Source: Chitinophagaceae bacterium (lineage in GTDB: Bacteria; Bacteroidota; Bacteroidia; Chitinophagales; Chitinophagaceae). From it: 34,818 nucleotides of DNA. The stretch covers positions 1-34,818 of the forward strand of contig JADZFY010000449.1 in the NCBI GenBank assembly GCA_020854215.1, in the 5' to 3' direction. Positions within the stretch are counted from its first letter, which is position 1. Each line of letters starts with the position of its first letter. Shown here piece by piece: positions 8,530 to 17,316 of the stretch. Position numbers and translations under genes: made by a program. The notes under the pieces are model-generated. The model was not told where the DNA came from. It searched no databases and saw only the letters and a program-made list of their open reading frames with translations.

Positions 8530-10008
8530 ATGAGTAAAGAAATTACTTCCCGCGATCAGGATTATGCGCAATGGTATAATGATTTGATTATTAAAGGTGG
8601 TTTGGCAGATTATTCGGCCGTGCGGGGCTGCATGGTGATTAAGCCGTACGGATTTACATTATGGGAAAATATGCGCGACCAGTTAGACCGGATGTTTAAA
8701 GATACCGGGCACGTGAATGCCTACTTTCCTCTTTTTGTTCCCAAAAGCCTTTTTGAAGCAGAAGAAAAAAATGCCGAAGGTTTTGCCAAGGAATGTGCCA
8801 TTGTAACGCATTACCGGCTAAAAACCGATCCTGATAATAAGGGCAAACTTATTGTTGATCCTGAAGCAAAGCTCGAAGAGGAACTGGTGGTTCGTCCAAC
8901 AAGTGAAGCCATCATCTGGAACACTTATAAATCCTGGATTCAATCCTATCGTGATCTTCCGATATTGGTGAATCAATGGGCGAATGTGGTTCGCTGGGAA
9001 ATGCGGACACGCCTGTTTTTACGTACTACAGAATTTTTATGGCAGGAAGGGCATACCGCCCACGCTACTGCGCAGGAAGCGGTAGAAGAAACCATCCGCA
9101 TGCTGGATGTTTATGCCGACTTTGTAGAGAACTGGATGGCCCTGCCGGTGATAAAAGGTGTGAAATCCGAAAACGAAAGATTTGCCGGCGCAGTAGATAC
9201 TTATTGTATTGAAGCGTTGATGCAGGATGGCAAGGCGCTGCAGGCCGGCACGTCGCATTTTCTCGGACAAAATTTTGCCAAGGCATTTGAAGTGCAGTTT
9301 TTGAATAAAGAAAATAAACAGGAGTACGTATGGGCCACATCGTGGGGTGTGTCTACCCGGCTAATCGGAGCTTTGGTGATGGCTCATAGCGATGACGATG
9401 GATTAATAATCCCTCCGAAAATTGCGCCGCTGCAGGTAGTGATTGTGCCTATTCACAAAGGAGAAGAACAAAAAGCCACAATAGACGCCAGGGTACAGGC
9501 TATTGTGCAGGAACTGAAATTGTCTGGCATACGCGTGAAGTACGATGATAACGACAATAACCGGCCAGGATGGAAATTCGCCGAATATGAGAAAAAGGGC
9601 GTACCTGTTCGTATTGCTATTGGTGCAAGAGATATTGAAAATAATACGGTAGAAATTGCCCGCAGAGATACTAAAGTTAAGCAAACAGTGAGCATGGATG
9701 ATCTTCCGGTGCGCATCATTAACCTGCTGCAACAAATTCAGCAGGATATGTTTGAAAAGGCAAAGACCTACCGCGATGCACATATTACGAAAGCGGATAC
9801 CTGGGACGAATTTGTACGCCTCCTAAACGAAAAAGGAGGATTTATTGCGGCACATTGGGACGGCACGCCCGAAACAGAGGAAAGCATTAAAGAGCAAACC
9901 AAAGCAACTATCCGATGCATTCCTTTAGATGGAGTGACGGAATCAGGTGCCTGCATCCTGACAGGAAAACCCAGTAAACAGCGCGTGTTGTTTGCTCAGG
10001 CGTATTAG
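8530..10008 (+). CDS. proS: prolyl-tRNA synthetase, archaeal/eukaryote type
   Basis: Charges tRNA-Pro in the cytoplasm. The 492-aa length and the lack of the bacterial editing insertion place it in the short ProS type 3 (archaeal/eukaryote-like) group, normal for Bacteroidota. Class II synthetase features are the [15 protein letters not shown] segment (the TxE Pro-binding loop), motif 2 [20 protein letters not shown], the [15 protein letters not shown] region and motif 3 [18 protein letters not shown]. An anticodon-binding domain follows ([13 protein letters not shown], then [20 protein letters not shown]). The C-terminal domain ends in the typical terminal Tyr (VLFAQAY) and keeps only two Cys of the zinc site seen in other type 3 enzymes. 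A DUF2269-like gene starts 3 nt after its stop. Confidence 0.97.
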   Translation: MSKEITSRDQDYAQWYNDLIIKGGLADYSAVRGCMVIKPYGFTLWENMRDQLDRMFKDTGHVNAYFPLFVPKSLFEAEEKNAEGFAKECAIVTHYRLKTDPDNKGKLIVDPEAKLEEELVVRPTSEAIIWNTYKSWIQSYRDLPILVNQWANVVRWEMRTRLFLRTTEFLWQEGHTAHATAQEAVEETIRMLDVYADFVENWMALPVIKGVKSENERFAGAVDTYCIEALMQDGKALQAGTSHFLGQNFAKAFEVQFLNKENKQEYVWATSWGVSTRLIGALVMAHSDDDGLIIPPKIAPLQVVIVPIHKGEEQKATIDARVQAIVQELKLSGIRVKYDDNDNNRPGWKFAEYEKKGVPVRIAIGARDIENNTVEIARRDTKVKQTVSMDDLPVRIINLLQQIQQDMFEKAKTYRDAHITKADTWDEFVRLLNEKGGFIAAHWDGTPETEESIKEQTKATIRCIPLDGVTESGACILTGKPSKQRVLFAQAY

Positions 10009-10011
10009 GTT

Positions 10012-10464
10012 ATGACTTTGTATAATTTTTTATTGCTGGTTCATGTGTTATCTGCCATTTTGGGAATGGGGCCCGGCTTTATTATGATTTACATTGTTAC
10101 GAAAGCTTCTACAATGACAGAGTTGAAGCATGCCTATCTCATCCGAAACCGGGTACACTATTTTGTTATGGTTGGTGGAACGTTGTTGCTGCTTACGGGA
10201 TTAGCAATGGGTACTTTACGTCCATATTTATTCCACATGGGTTGGTATGTCTCCAGCCTGGTTTTATTTGTAATTGCATTAGGCTTCGGACCGGTTGTAT
10301 TGTCTCCGAAATCAAAACCAATTAAAACGTTGCTGAAAAATCATACGGATGACAATATTCCGAAAGCGTATTACGCGTTGGCACGCAAATTGTTTTTTTA
10401 CGAGCGGATTGAAAATGTCATCTTCCTGATCATCATTGTGCTGATGATTTTGAAGCCCTTTTAA
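10012..10464 (+). CDS. DUF2269-like integral membrane protein
   Basis: A 150-aa protein with four predicted transmembrane helices: YNFLLLVHVLSAILGMGPGF, a second near VHYFVMVGGTLLLLTGLAMG, a third near WYVSSLVLFVIALGFGPVVL, and a fourth at the C-terminus (VIFLIIIVLMILKPF). The first-helix pattern with HVLSAILGMGPG matches the DUF2269 group of small membrane proteins; function unknown. It begins 3 nt after the proS stop and is very probably cotranscribed with it. The functional link to proS is not obvious and may be only positional. Confidence 0.8.
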   Translation: MTLYNFLLLVHVLSAILGMGPGFIMIYIVTKASTMTELKHAYLIRNRVHYFVMVGGTLLLLTGLAMGTLRPYLFHMGWYVSSLVLFVIALGFGPVVLSPKSKPIKTLLKNHTDDNIPKAYYALARKLFFYERIENVIFLIIIVLMILKPF

Positions 10465-10511
10465 TTTCAACCTGATTTGTTTACGTTGTGCAGCTAACCG
10501 AAATTTCGAGT

Positions 10512-11050
10512 ACTCTGTGCACTAAGCCTCTTAGGCTCATAAAATCATCTCACTCTATTTCTTTTATCCGTGCATCTGTGGTATATTCTATTTTATCTGC
10601 CACGAAGGCACTAAGGCACGAGAACTCATAAAATCTCCTTTCATATCTTATCCATCCGTGCTTATGTGTACATTCTATTTTATCTGCCACGAAGGCACCA
10701 AGACACGAGAACTCATAAAGCCTCCTTTCATTTCTTTATCCGTCCGTGCATCTGCGGTACATTCTATTTTATCTGCCACGAAGGCACTAAGACACGAGAA
10801 CTCATAAAGCCTCCTTTCATATCTTATCCATCCGTGCATCTGTGGTATATTCTATTTCATTCGCCACGAAGGCACTAAGGCACGAGAACTCATAAAATCT
10901 CCTTTCATATCTTATCCATCCGTGCTTATGTGTATATTCTATTTTATCTGCCACGAAGGCACCAAGGCACGAGAACTCATAAAGCCACCTTTCATATCTT
11001 TATCCATTCGTGGATATGTGGTATATTCTATATCATTCGCCACGAAGATT
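10512..11050. repeat. tandem array of an ~88-bp repeat (about six units)
   Basis: The word CCACGAAGG (or CCACGAAGAT in the last copy) recurs at 10600, 10687, 10776, 10864, 10951 and 11040, a period of 87-89 bp. Each unit runs CCACGAAGGCACTAAGGCAC-GAG, AACTCATAAA(A/G), CTCCTTTCAT, ATCCATCCGTGC and a TGTGGTATATTCTATTTTAT-like end. Units differ by scattered substitutions. A degraded unit precedes the first (from about 10512). The array fills most of the gap between the DUF2269-like gene and glgC, which converge on it. The remaining bases, 11051-11261, hold no gene I can support. The 70-aa ORF at 10666-10878 is only translated repeat. Confidence 0.9.
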
Positions 11051-11261
11051 CAAGCAACTTAAGATTCACTTCGTACCACTTGGAGCCTTTGTGACCTGGC
11101 GACACTTTACGTTTTATACGTCAGAAACGCACAAATACCCTCAGATTTAGCTTGTACCGATGAATGGGAAATATGAGCATTGCATGGTGAAATTTTTATA
11201 ACTTTTGCCGTTGCACCACCCACTTTGTATTGGCACCCTTCCGAAGCCTGATTGCGGCTCC

Positions 11262-12542
11262 TCAGATCACAAAACCATCAGGCAAAATCGCTCCCTTTTT
11301 CACCACCACAATTCCATCTTTTACGGTATATAGCGGGTGGTCGGAATCAGGAATGTGAGTACCGCCATTAATGCGTACATCATTTCCAATTCTGCAATTC
11401 TTGTCTATAATAGCATTGCGGATATAGCATCGTTCTCCGATACCCATTTTCGGCAAGCCACGCTGCGCCGCGTTTCTCATCTCTTCCAGTGTTTCATAAT
11501 AATCACTACCCATTATGTAGGTGCTCACGATAGTAGAGCCCGAACCAATACGGGTACGGATACCCGTAACACTGTATTCAACCCGGGAAGCATTGATAAT
11601 ACAACCTTCCGCAATCAGGGTCTTTTCCAGCGTGGTTCCACTGATTTTTGCCGGAGGTAACATTCTCGGCCGTGTATAAACAGCTTTGGAATTATCAAAC
11701 AAATTGAAAAGCGGCATATCTTCCGTAAGCGCCAGATTCGCTTCAAAAAAGGAATAGATATTTCCTATATCCGTCCAATAACCTTCATACTGATAACTCA
11801 CTACTTTATGCGTGCTGATTGAGTTAGGAATGATTTCTTTTCCAAAATCAGTTGCATCTTTATGCACATCTAAGAGCATATCAAACAATAGCCGCCGGTT
11901 AAAGATGTAGATACCCATGGATGCGAGGTAAATCCTTCCTGAGCGTTGCATATCGTCGCCTGTATCACTCGTCCAATCAGGCAGCAGCTCCTTTTTGGGT
12001 TTTTCAATAAACGAAGTAATATATTGCTCTTCATTTGCCTTCAAAATCCCGAACTCCGGTGCCTCTCTTGCCGCTACAGGAATGGTAGCAATAGAAATAT
12101 CTGCTCCCTTACTGATGTGATTGTCGAGCATTTCGCTAAAATCCATTTGGTATAACTGATCCCCCGATAAAATCAGCACATGTTCAAAATCCTGCTGCTG
12201 TAAGTGTCGCAGCGACTGCCTTACCGCATCCGCTGTTCCCTGAAACCAGCCGTGATTGTCGGGCGTTTGTTCTGCCGCCAGAATGTCCACAAATGCCTTA
12301 CTAAAAATACTAAAGTGGTAAGTATTTTTAATATGCTTATTGAGCGATGCCGAATTAAACTGTGTAAGCACGTACATCCTGCCGATATCGGAGTTTAAGC
12401 AGTTGGATATGGGAATATCTACGAGGCGGTATTTACCGGCAATAGGCACAGCGGGTTTACTGCGGGTAGCTGTAAGCGGAGAAAGACGGGTACCGGCACC
12501 ACCACCCAGAATAATTGCGATCACACTCTTTTTCATAGCCAA
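11262..12542 (-). CDS. glgC: glucose-1-phosphate adenylyltransferase
   Basis: Makes ADP-glucose from glucose-1-phosphate and ATP, the committed step of bacterial glycogen synthesis, cytoplasmic. At 426 aa it has the standard two-domain layout. The N-terminal nucleotidyltransferase shows AIILGGGAGTRLSPLTATRS (nucleotide-binding loop), SKPAVPIAGKYRLVDIPISN, the GlgC signature WFQGTADAVRQ, the SGDQLYQMD metal-site segment, EFGILKANEE and FIEKPKK. The C-terminal left-handed beta-helix (about residues 300-426) contains VEYSVTGIRTRIGSGSTIVS and the end HPLYTVKDGIVVVKKGAILP. An ATG two codons in (12536) is an alternative start. It lies 33 nt behind glgA, so the two form an operon; GlgC is usually the allosteric control point. 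Confidence 0.97.
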   Translation of the reverse strand: MAMKKSVIAIILGGGAGTRLSPLTATRSKPAVPIAGKYRLVDIPISNCLNSDIGRMYVLTQFNSASLNKHIKNTYHFSIFSKAFVDILAAEQTPDNHGWFQGTADAVRQSLRHLQQQDFEHVLILSGDQLYQMDFSEMLDNHISKGADISIATIPVAAREAPEFGILKANEEQYITSFIEKPKKELLPDWTSDTGDDMQRSGRIYLASMGIYIFNRRLLFDMLLDVHKDATDFGKEIIPNSISTHKVVSYQYEGYWTDIGNIYSFFEANLALTEDMPLFNLFDNSKAVYTRPRMLPPAKISGTTLEKTLIAEGCIINASRVEYSVTGIRTRIGSGSTIVSTYIMGSDYYETLEEMRNAAQRGLPKMGIGERCYIRNAIIDKNCRIGNDVRINGGTHIPDSDHPLYTVKDGIVVVKKGAILPDGFVI

Positions 12543-12575
12543 AACAATTAATTATGAACAATATTAAATTTAGGA

Positions 12576-14036
12576 TTATTTTTTTGTTTGCGTTTCAACT
12601 TCAGGTATTGCTTTCTTTTGGGGCAACAGGCCCTCATATAAATGGAGATACTGTTGAACACTATGTTGCCAGCTAAAATCAAGTCCCATCATCTTCTTCC
12701 TGATCTGCTGAATTTTTTCCTGGTCTTTAAATACATCCACCGCACGCCAAATACCATGTGTAATATCACCCACAGCTGCCCAATTATACAAAATTCCATA
12801 ACCATCCTGTTCGCCTAAGTCAACCACAGTATCTTTCAATCCGCCTGTGCGTCGTACCATCGGAATGGTTCCATAGCGCATCGCATACATCTGGTTCAGT
12901 CCGCAGGGTTCCACTCTTGAAGGCATCAGCAAAAAATCTGCTCCCGCATACATCTGGTGGCTTAATGCTTCGTTATACCCGATATATACGCTGTAGTCGT
13001 TCTGGGTCAGACTCTGTAAAGCGTTCAGATCTGCCTCCACTTCTGGAAATCCGCTTCCAAGAATCAGGTAACTCATTTTTCTGCCCACGTAATAAAAACT
13101 ATCGCTTATAGCAGAAGGCAGAATGTCTGCGCCTTTTTCGCCTACCAGTCGTCCAATAAAAACGATCAGTGGCTTATCAAAGTCCAGGTTAAATCGTTCA
13201 CACAGGGCGCGTTTATTTTTTGCCTTTCCTTCCGCAACAGTATCGGGCGAAAAGTGCTCCTGCAAATAACTATCAGTTGAAGGATCCCATACATCCGTAT
13301 CAATGCCATTCAGAATTCCACTGCATTTTCCTTTTTCATATTCAAACAGCGCTTCCAGTCCGTTTGACGATTGCCTGAGCTCATCCAAATAACTCCTGCT
13401 CACCGTTGTTACCTTCCAGGCACATTTGATACCGGAGGCAAGCGGGTTGATATTATTCTGCCAATCCAGCATACCCCATTTCCAGCTATCCCAGGGTGGA
13501 AGGAAATAACTTTTATCCCAACCCATAGTACCCTGGTACTGCGCATTATGAATAGTAAGCACCGTTGGAATTGCATGCAGATGCTGATACTTGTAACAAT
13601 GCTTAATGATAAACGGAATTAAGCCGGTATGATGATCATGTACGTGAATAATATCGGGGTGATGGGCCCATACGGAAATCCAATCCACAACCGCTACCTG
13701 AAACGCAGTGAATCGTTGAATGTCATCATCATATCCGTACACTTTTTCCCTGTCCAGCAATCCGTTGATATCCACCAGGTATAAATCAAACCCCAGCTTA
13801 TTGGTTTGTTCTTTAATTACGGTATAGTCAAACCAGTAATCCCCAATATTGGTTCTGCCCTTATGTACCACATCCCACGCGTTATCCATCAAAAATCTGG
13901 TTTTATACATGGGCATTACCACTTTTGCAATGTGCCCCAGTTCATTCTGGTATTTGGGAAGTGCGCCTACAACATCCCCCAATCCACCGGCTTTGGCAAC
14001 CGGATAACATTCAGCGCTAACGTGTATTATTTCCAT
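12576..14036 (-). CDS. glgA: glycogen synthase (ADP-glucose, GT5)
   Basis: Extends alpha-1,4-glucan chains from ADP-glucose. The 486-aa protein starts directly with MEIIHVSAECYPVAKAGGLG, which contains the KxGGL ADP-glucose-binding motif, and shows DIIHVHDHHTGLIPFIIKHC, TIHNAQYQGTMGWDKSYF, NGIDTDVWDPSTD, the GT-B C-domain FIGRLVGEKGADIL and the MPSRVEPCGLNQMYAMRYGT / RRTGGLKDTVVD block with the catalytic Glu. It is the first gene of the glgA-glgC pair. No glgB, glgX or phosphorylase is in the window. A possible but poor promoter (TTG, 19 nt, TATATTCA) lies upstream. Confidence 0.97.
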   Translation of the reverse strand: MEIIHVSAECYPVAKAGGLGDVVGALPKYQNELGHIAKVVMPMYKTRFLMDNAWDVVHKGRTNIGDYWFDYTVIKEQTNKLGFDLYLVDINGLLDREKVYGYDDDIQRFTAFQVAVVDWISVWAHHPDIIHVHDHHTGLIPFIIKHCYKYQHLHAIPTVLTIHNAQYQGTMGWDKSYFLPPWDSWKWGMLDWQNNINPLASGIKCAWKVTTVSRSYLDELRQSSNGLEALFEYEKGKCSGILNGIDTDVWDPSTDSYLQEHFSPDTVAEGKAKNKRALCERFNLDFDKPLIVFIGRLVGEKGADILPSAISDSFYYVGRKMSYLILGSGFPEVEADLNALQSLTQNDYSVYIGYNEALSHQMYAGADFLLMPSRVEPCGLNQMYAMRYGTIPMVRRTGGLKDTVVDLGEQDGYGILYNWAAVGDITHGIWRAVDVFKDQEKIQQIRKKMMGLDFSWQHSVQQYLHLYEGLLPQKKAIPEVETQTKK

Positions 14037-14132
14037 CCTGATAATATTGAGTAAGCAGGTTCTTTGATTGAATATAGGAAGGTTTTTTATTTATCCAAGC
14101 ACGAAATGAAAATAATTTATTTTACACACAAA

Positions 14133-14162
14133 AACGTCCGTGCTACTGATAGCACGGACGTT
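14133..14162 (-). terminator. intrinsic terminator after the FHS sugar transporter
   Basis: AACGTCCGTGCTA / TAGCACGGACGTT make a perfect 13-bp stem with a CTGA loop. On the minus strand it ends in GTTTTTGTGTG, 28 nt beyond the transporter stop at 14190, so the glgA-glgC pair begins a separate transcript. Confidence 0.85.
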
Positions 14163-14189
14163 GATTATAGCTTTTTTTTGTTAATCTCA

Positions 14190-15488
14190 TCAACCCTTCG
14201 GCTTTACAGCTTTGCCGATTTTGTGTCCGGAAGTAGCAAAAAAGTAAATAAACAGATAGCAGGGAACCATGATCCAAAATGCCTGCTGCAAACCGATATC
14301 CTCACCCAAAGTTGCCCATATTTTAGGAAGCACCGCACCACCCGCAATACCAACTATTAACAGCGCCGAACCCGTTTTGGTAAATTTGCCCAGCCCGTCA
14401 ATTGCTAATGGCCAAATAGCCGGCCAAATGAGTGCATTGGCTAAACCCAACAGGGCAATAAACATTACGGACGTGTAGCCGGTAGTAAAAATGGCACCCA
14501 AACTAAAAAGCAAACCAAGAGTGGCGGATAACTTCAGAACAGTATTCTGCGAAATGTATTTGGGAATGGTGATGATACCTATAATATAACCCGCCAGCAT
14601 GCCAATCATGGTATAGGTGGTAAAATGTTTGGCCACATCGAGGCTGATTCCAATTGAACTGCCATAGATCTGAATGATATCGCCCGCCATTACCTCTACA
14701 CCCACGTATAAAAACAGTGATACAAACCCCAGCCACAGATAGGGATAATTAAAAATGCTTTTACGTTGTACAAATGTGCCACCATCTGCATCTCCACTTT
14801 CTTCACCTTCCGCCTTTACTTCCGGCAGGTGTGCCAGATAAATAAATACAGCTAACAATACAAGCACTACCGCAATGACCACGTAGGGCATTATCACCCT
14901 CGATGCCAGAACATCCAATTCGGCCGCCTTTTGCGCAGCATCCATGTTAAGCAATTTTGCTTCGAGGGCGCTGGAATCTTTCAGTACTATTGCCCCAAGA
15001 ATTAAAGGGGCAAGGGCACCTGCTGTTTTATTACAGATACCCATAATACTGATGCGCTTTGCCGCACTGTCCAGCGGTCCCAGTATGGTTATATATGGAT
15101 TGGATGCCGTTTGTAACAACGCCAACCCGGTCCCAATAATAAATAGTGCTACCAGAAAAACACTGAAGTTTCGGCTGTTGGCAGCCGGGATAAACATCAA
15201 TGCACCAAGCGCCATTACCAGCAAACCCACCATCATACCGTTTTTAAAACCCGTTTTCTTTAGCACCCATGACGAAGGAAAGGCCATTACAGCATAGGAA
15301 ATATAAAAGGCAAAAGTAACCAGCACCGCTTCCGATGTGGTGAGTTCACACGCGATACCCAGATAAGGAATCAGCGTGCTGTTGGCCCAGGTAACAAAGC
15401 CGAAAATAAAAAATAACGCACCAATAATTACAATAGGAGAAAAAAATTTGTTTTGGGAAACAGGGGGGGAAGCAATTGCTGTTGACAT
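14190..15488 (-). CDS. FHS-type sugar MFS transporter (GluP/FucP-like)
   Basis: A 432-aa, roughly 12-helix major facilitator of the fucose-galactose-glucose:H+ symporter (FHS) family, inner membrane. Family marks are the first helix FFIFGFVTWANSTLIPYLGI, the TGLALLQTASNPYITILGP loop (QTxxNPY), the YVGVEVMAGDIIQIYGSS segment opening the second half, and the late NALIWPAIWPLAIDGLGKFT block. These match glucose/galactose transporters rather than lactose or drug carriers. It is divergent from a second FHS transporter across 137 bp holding a LacI-like operator candidate. The likely cargo is a hexose; the precise sugar cannot be read from sequence. Confidence 0.92.
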   Translation of the reverse strand: MSTAIASPPVSQNKFFSPIVIIGALFFIFGFVTWANSTLIPYLGIACELTTSEAVLVTFAFYISYAVMAFPSSWVLKKTGFKNGMMVGLLVMALGALMFIPAANSRNFSVFLVALFIIGTGLALLQTASNPYITILGPLDSAAKRISIMGICNKTAGALAPLILGAIVLKDSSALEAKLLNMDAAQKAAELDVLASRVIMPYVVIAVVLVLLAVFIYLAHLPEVKAEGEESGDADGGTFVQRKSIFNYPYLWLGFVSLFLYVGVEVMAGDIIQIYGSSIGISLDVAKHFTTYTMIGMLAGYIIGIITIPKYISQNTVLKLSATLGLLFSLGAIFTTGYTSVMFIALLGLANALIWPAIWPLAIDGLGKFTKTGSALLIVGIAGGAVLPKIWATLGEDIGLQQAFWIMVPCYLFIYFFATSGHKIGKAVKPKG

Positions 15489-15561
15489 ATTTGAATTTTA
15501 AAATTTCCCGAACTTAATAAACATATTGGGAATAGCAACCCCATTTGGGATTTTTTTTGTT

Positions 15562-15573
15562 GCAAACGATTGT
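15562..15573. promoter_or_regulatory. candidate LacI-family operator
   Basis: GCAAACGATTGT differs at two positions from the palindromic LacI/GalR-family consensus GCAAACGTTTGC and keeps the central CG. It lies in the 137-bp gap between the two divergent sugar transporters, a sensible control point for both. No regulator gene is present in the window, and the sequence is short enough for chance. Confidence 0.4.
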
Positions 15574-15625
15574 TATGACTTAATTTCACCACCTGTTATT
15601 ATTTTTACTTCCTCAACATGAAGAA

Positions 15626-17281
15626 ATGACGCCATCCAAGCAACCTACTAATACCAGTGCCCTGAGTATATTGGTAATTGTATTCTTTTTTTGGGGATTT
15701 ATTGCGGCAGGAAATGGAATATTTATTCCCTTTTGCAAGCACTACTTTCATCTCGACCAGTTTCAGAGTCAGCTTATTGATTTTGCATTTTACGGTGCCT
15801 ATTACATTGGGGCATTAGCATTATTTGTGGCATCTGCAATAAGAAATAAAGATATCATGAATCACTGGGGCATGAAAACCGGTATCATTTATGGATTGTT
15901 GATTAGTGTGGTGGGTGCTGTACTGATGCTTCTTTCTTTCAATTTTGGAGGGTTTAGCGGCGTGCTGGTTTCGTTGTTCATCATAGGACTTGGCTTTTCG
16001 CTTCAGCAAACTTCTGCCAACCCATTTGCTATAGCACTAGGCGACCCGGCTACAGGTTCGCACCGCCTGAATTTGGCTGGAGGCGTTAATTCATTTGGCA
16101 CCACTATCGGCCCCATAGCCGTTGCGCTTGCATTGTTTGGTCATGCGTCGGCAAGTGAAACCGATATAGAAAATGCATCCATCAGCTCCATGAACTGGTT
16201 GTACATTGCGGTTGGAGCCCTTTTCCTGTTTTCAGCGTTGTTATTCGCTTCCAGCAAAAAACTTCCCAACGTAAAAGAGGAAGACAGTTTTGAACATGCA
16301 CCCAAAGCCATGTGGTTGTTGATTACGATCACTATTGTGATGGTGGTAATTTTCGGAATTATTTTCGCGAGCTACCACGGGCTGGCAGACAATGAAAAAT
16401 TGAGCCCGGAGGTAAGTGTACGTAACATGTGGTTACTCGTAGCAGGATTAGTTTTTATGGTCATTAGTTTTTTTGCGGCCAATGCCAGTGCCCAAAAACA
16501 AGCCGCAGGTTGGGGAGCGATGAAGTACCCTCAATTGGTACTGGGCATGTTGGCCATATTCTTGTATGTAGGCGTTGAAGTAACCATTCAAAGCAATCTG
16601 GGGGAATTATTAAAACATGCTGAATTTGGAGGATACCACGAAGAACAACTTGCTCCGTTTATTTCATTATACTGGGGCAGTTTGATGATAGGAAGATGGA
16701 CTGGCGCTGTTACCGTATTTAATCCCACCCGTTCCATGCGCACCATTTTATGGATTATTGTACCCTATATTGCGTTTGGCGTTGTAGTTGGTGCGAACTG
16801 GATTGCCGGAAATGATTTTACTCCGTTGTATGCATATGCCGGTGTTATTGTATTTCAAATTGGCGGTTTCTTTTTCGGAAAAGAGAAACCAACAGAAACA
16901 CTCATGATATTTGGTGGAATGGGGGTAGTAGCGATGCTCATCGGACTTTTTGGTACAGGAAAAGTAGCTACCTACGCTTTTTTAAGCGGCGGATTGTTTT
17001 GTTCCATCATGTGGCCGAGTATATTCGCCCTGGCTATTGCCGGATTAGGAAAATATACAGCACAGGGATCGGCATTCTTAGTTATGATGATATTAGGCGG
17101 GGCCATTATTCCTCCTTTGCAGGGGAAACTCGCCGATATACCGGCAGTGGGCATTCATCAATCATACTGGATACCCGTTTTATGTTTTGTTTATCTTACA
17201 TTTTACGCGTTTCGCGTAAAAACAGTATTAAAAACCCAGGGCATTGACTTCAGCTCCTTAGGAGGAGGTGGTGGACATTAG
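15626..17281 (+). CDS. FHS-type sugar MFS transporter, enlarged (about 14 helices)
   Basis: A 551-aa inner-membrane carrier of the same family as its divergent neighbour, with [20 protein letters not shown], the [13 protein letters not shown] loop, [16 protein letters not shown] and the [20 protein letters not shown] block. It is about 120 residues longer than usual. Between helix 6 and the conserved YVGVEV helix there are two extra hydrophobic segments ([20 protein letters not shown] and [18 protein letters not shown]) separated by a short polar loop, giving about 14 helices. The C-terminus has a GGGGGH tail. The gene is followed after 35 nt by a ROK kinase, so import and phosphorylation of the same sugar is likely. 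Confidence 0.9.
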   Translation: MTPSKQPTNTSALSILVIVFFFWGFIAAGNGIFIPFCKHYFHLDQFQSQLIDFAFYGAYYIGALALFVASAIRNKDIMNHWGMKTGIIYGLLISVVGAVLMLLSFNFGGFSGVLVSLFIIGLGFSLQQTSANPFAIALGDPATGSHRLNLAGGVNSFGTTIGPIAVALALFGHASASETDIENASISSMNWLYIAVGALFLFSALLFASSKKLPNVKEEDSFEHAPKAMWLLITITIVMVVIFGIIFASYHGLADNEKLSPEVSVRNMWLLVAGLVFMVISFFAANASAQKQAAGWGAMKYPQLVLGMLAIFLYVGVEVTIQSNLGELLKHAEFGGYHEEQLAPFISLYWGSLMIGRWTGAVTVFNPTRSMRTILWIIVPYIAFGVVVGANWIAGNDFTPLYAYAGVIVFQIGGFFFGKEKPTETLMIFGGMGVVAMLIGLFGTGKVATYAFLSGGLFCSIMWPSIFALAIAGLGKYTAQGSAFLVMMILGGAIIPPLQGKLADIPAVGIHQSYWIPVLCFVYLTFYAFRVKTVLKTQGIDFSSLGGGGGH

Positions 17282-17316
17282 CCACGTTGAATATAAATTT
17301 TAAAACACAATTTCAA

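Noticed and set aside
10666-10878. 70-aa ORF MYILFYLPRRHQDTRTH…
   Set aside because: It is translated tandem repeat; the residues repeat with the 88-bp unit and there is no start signal or family.
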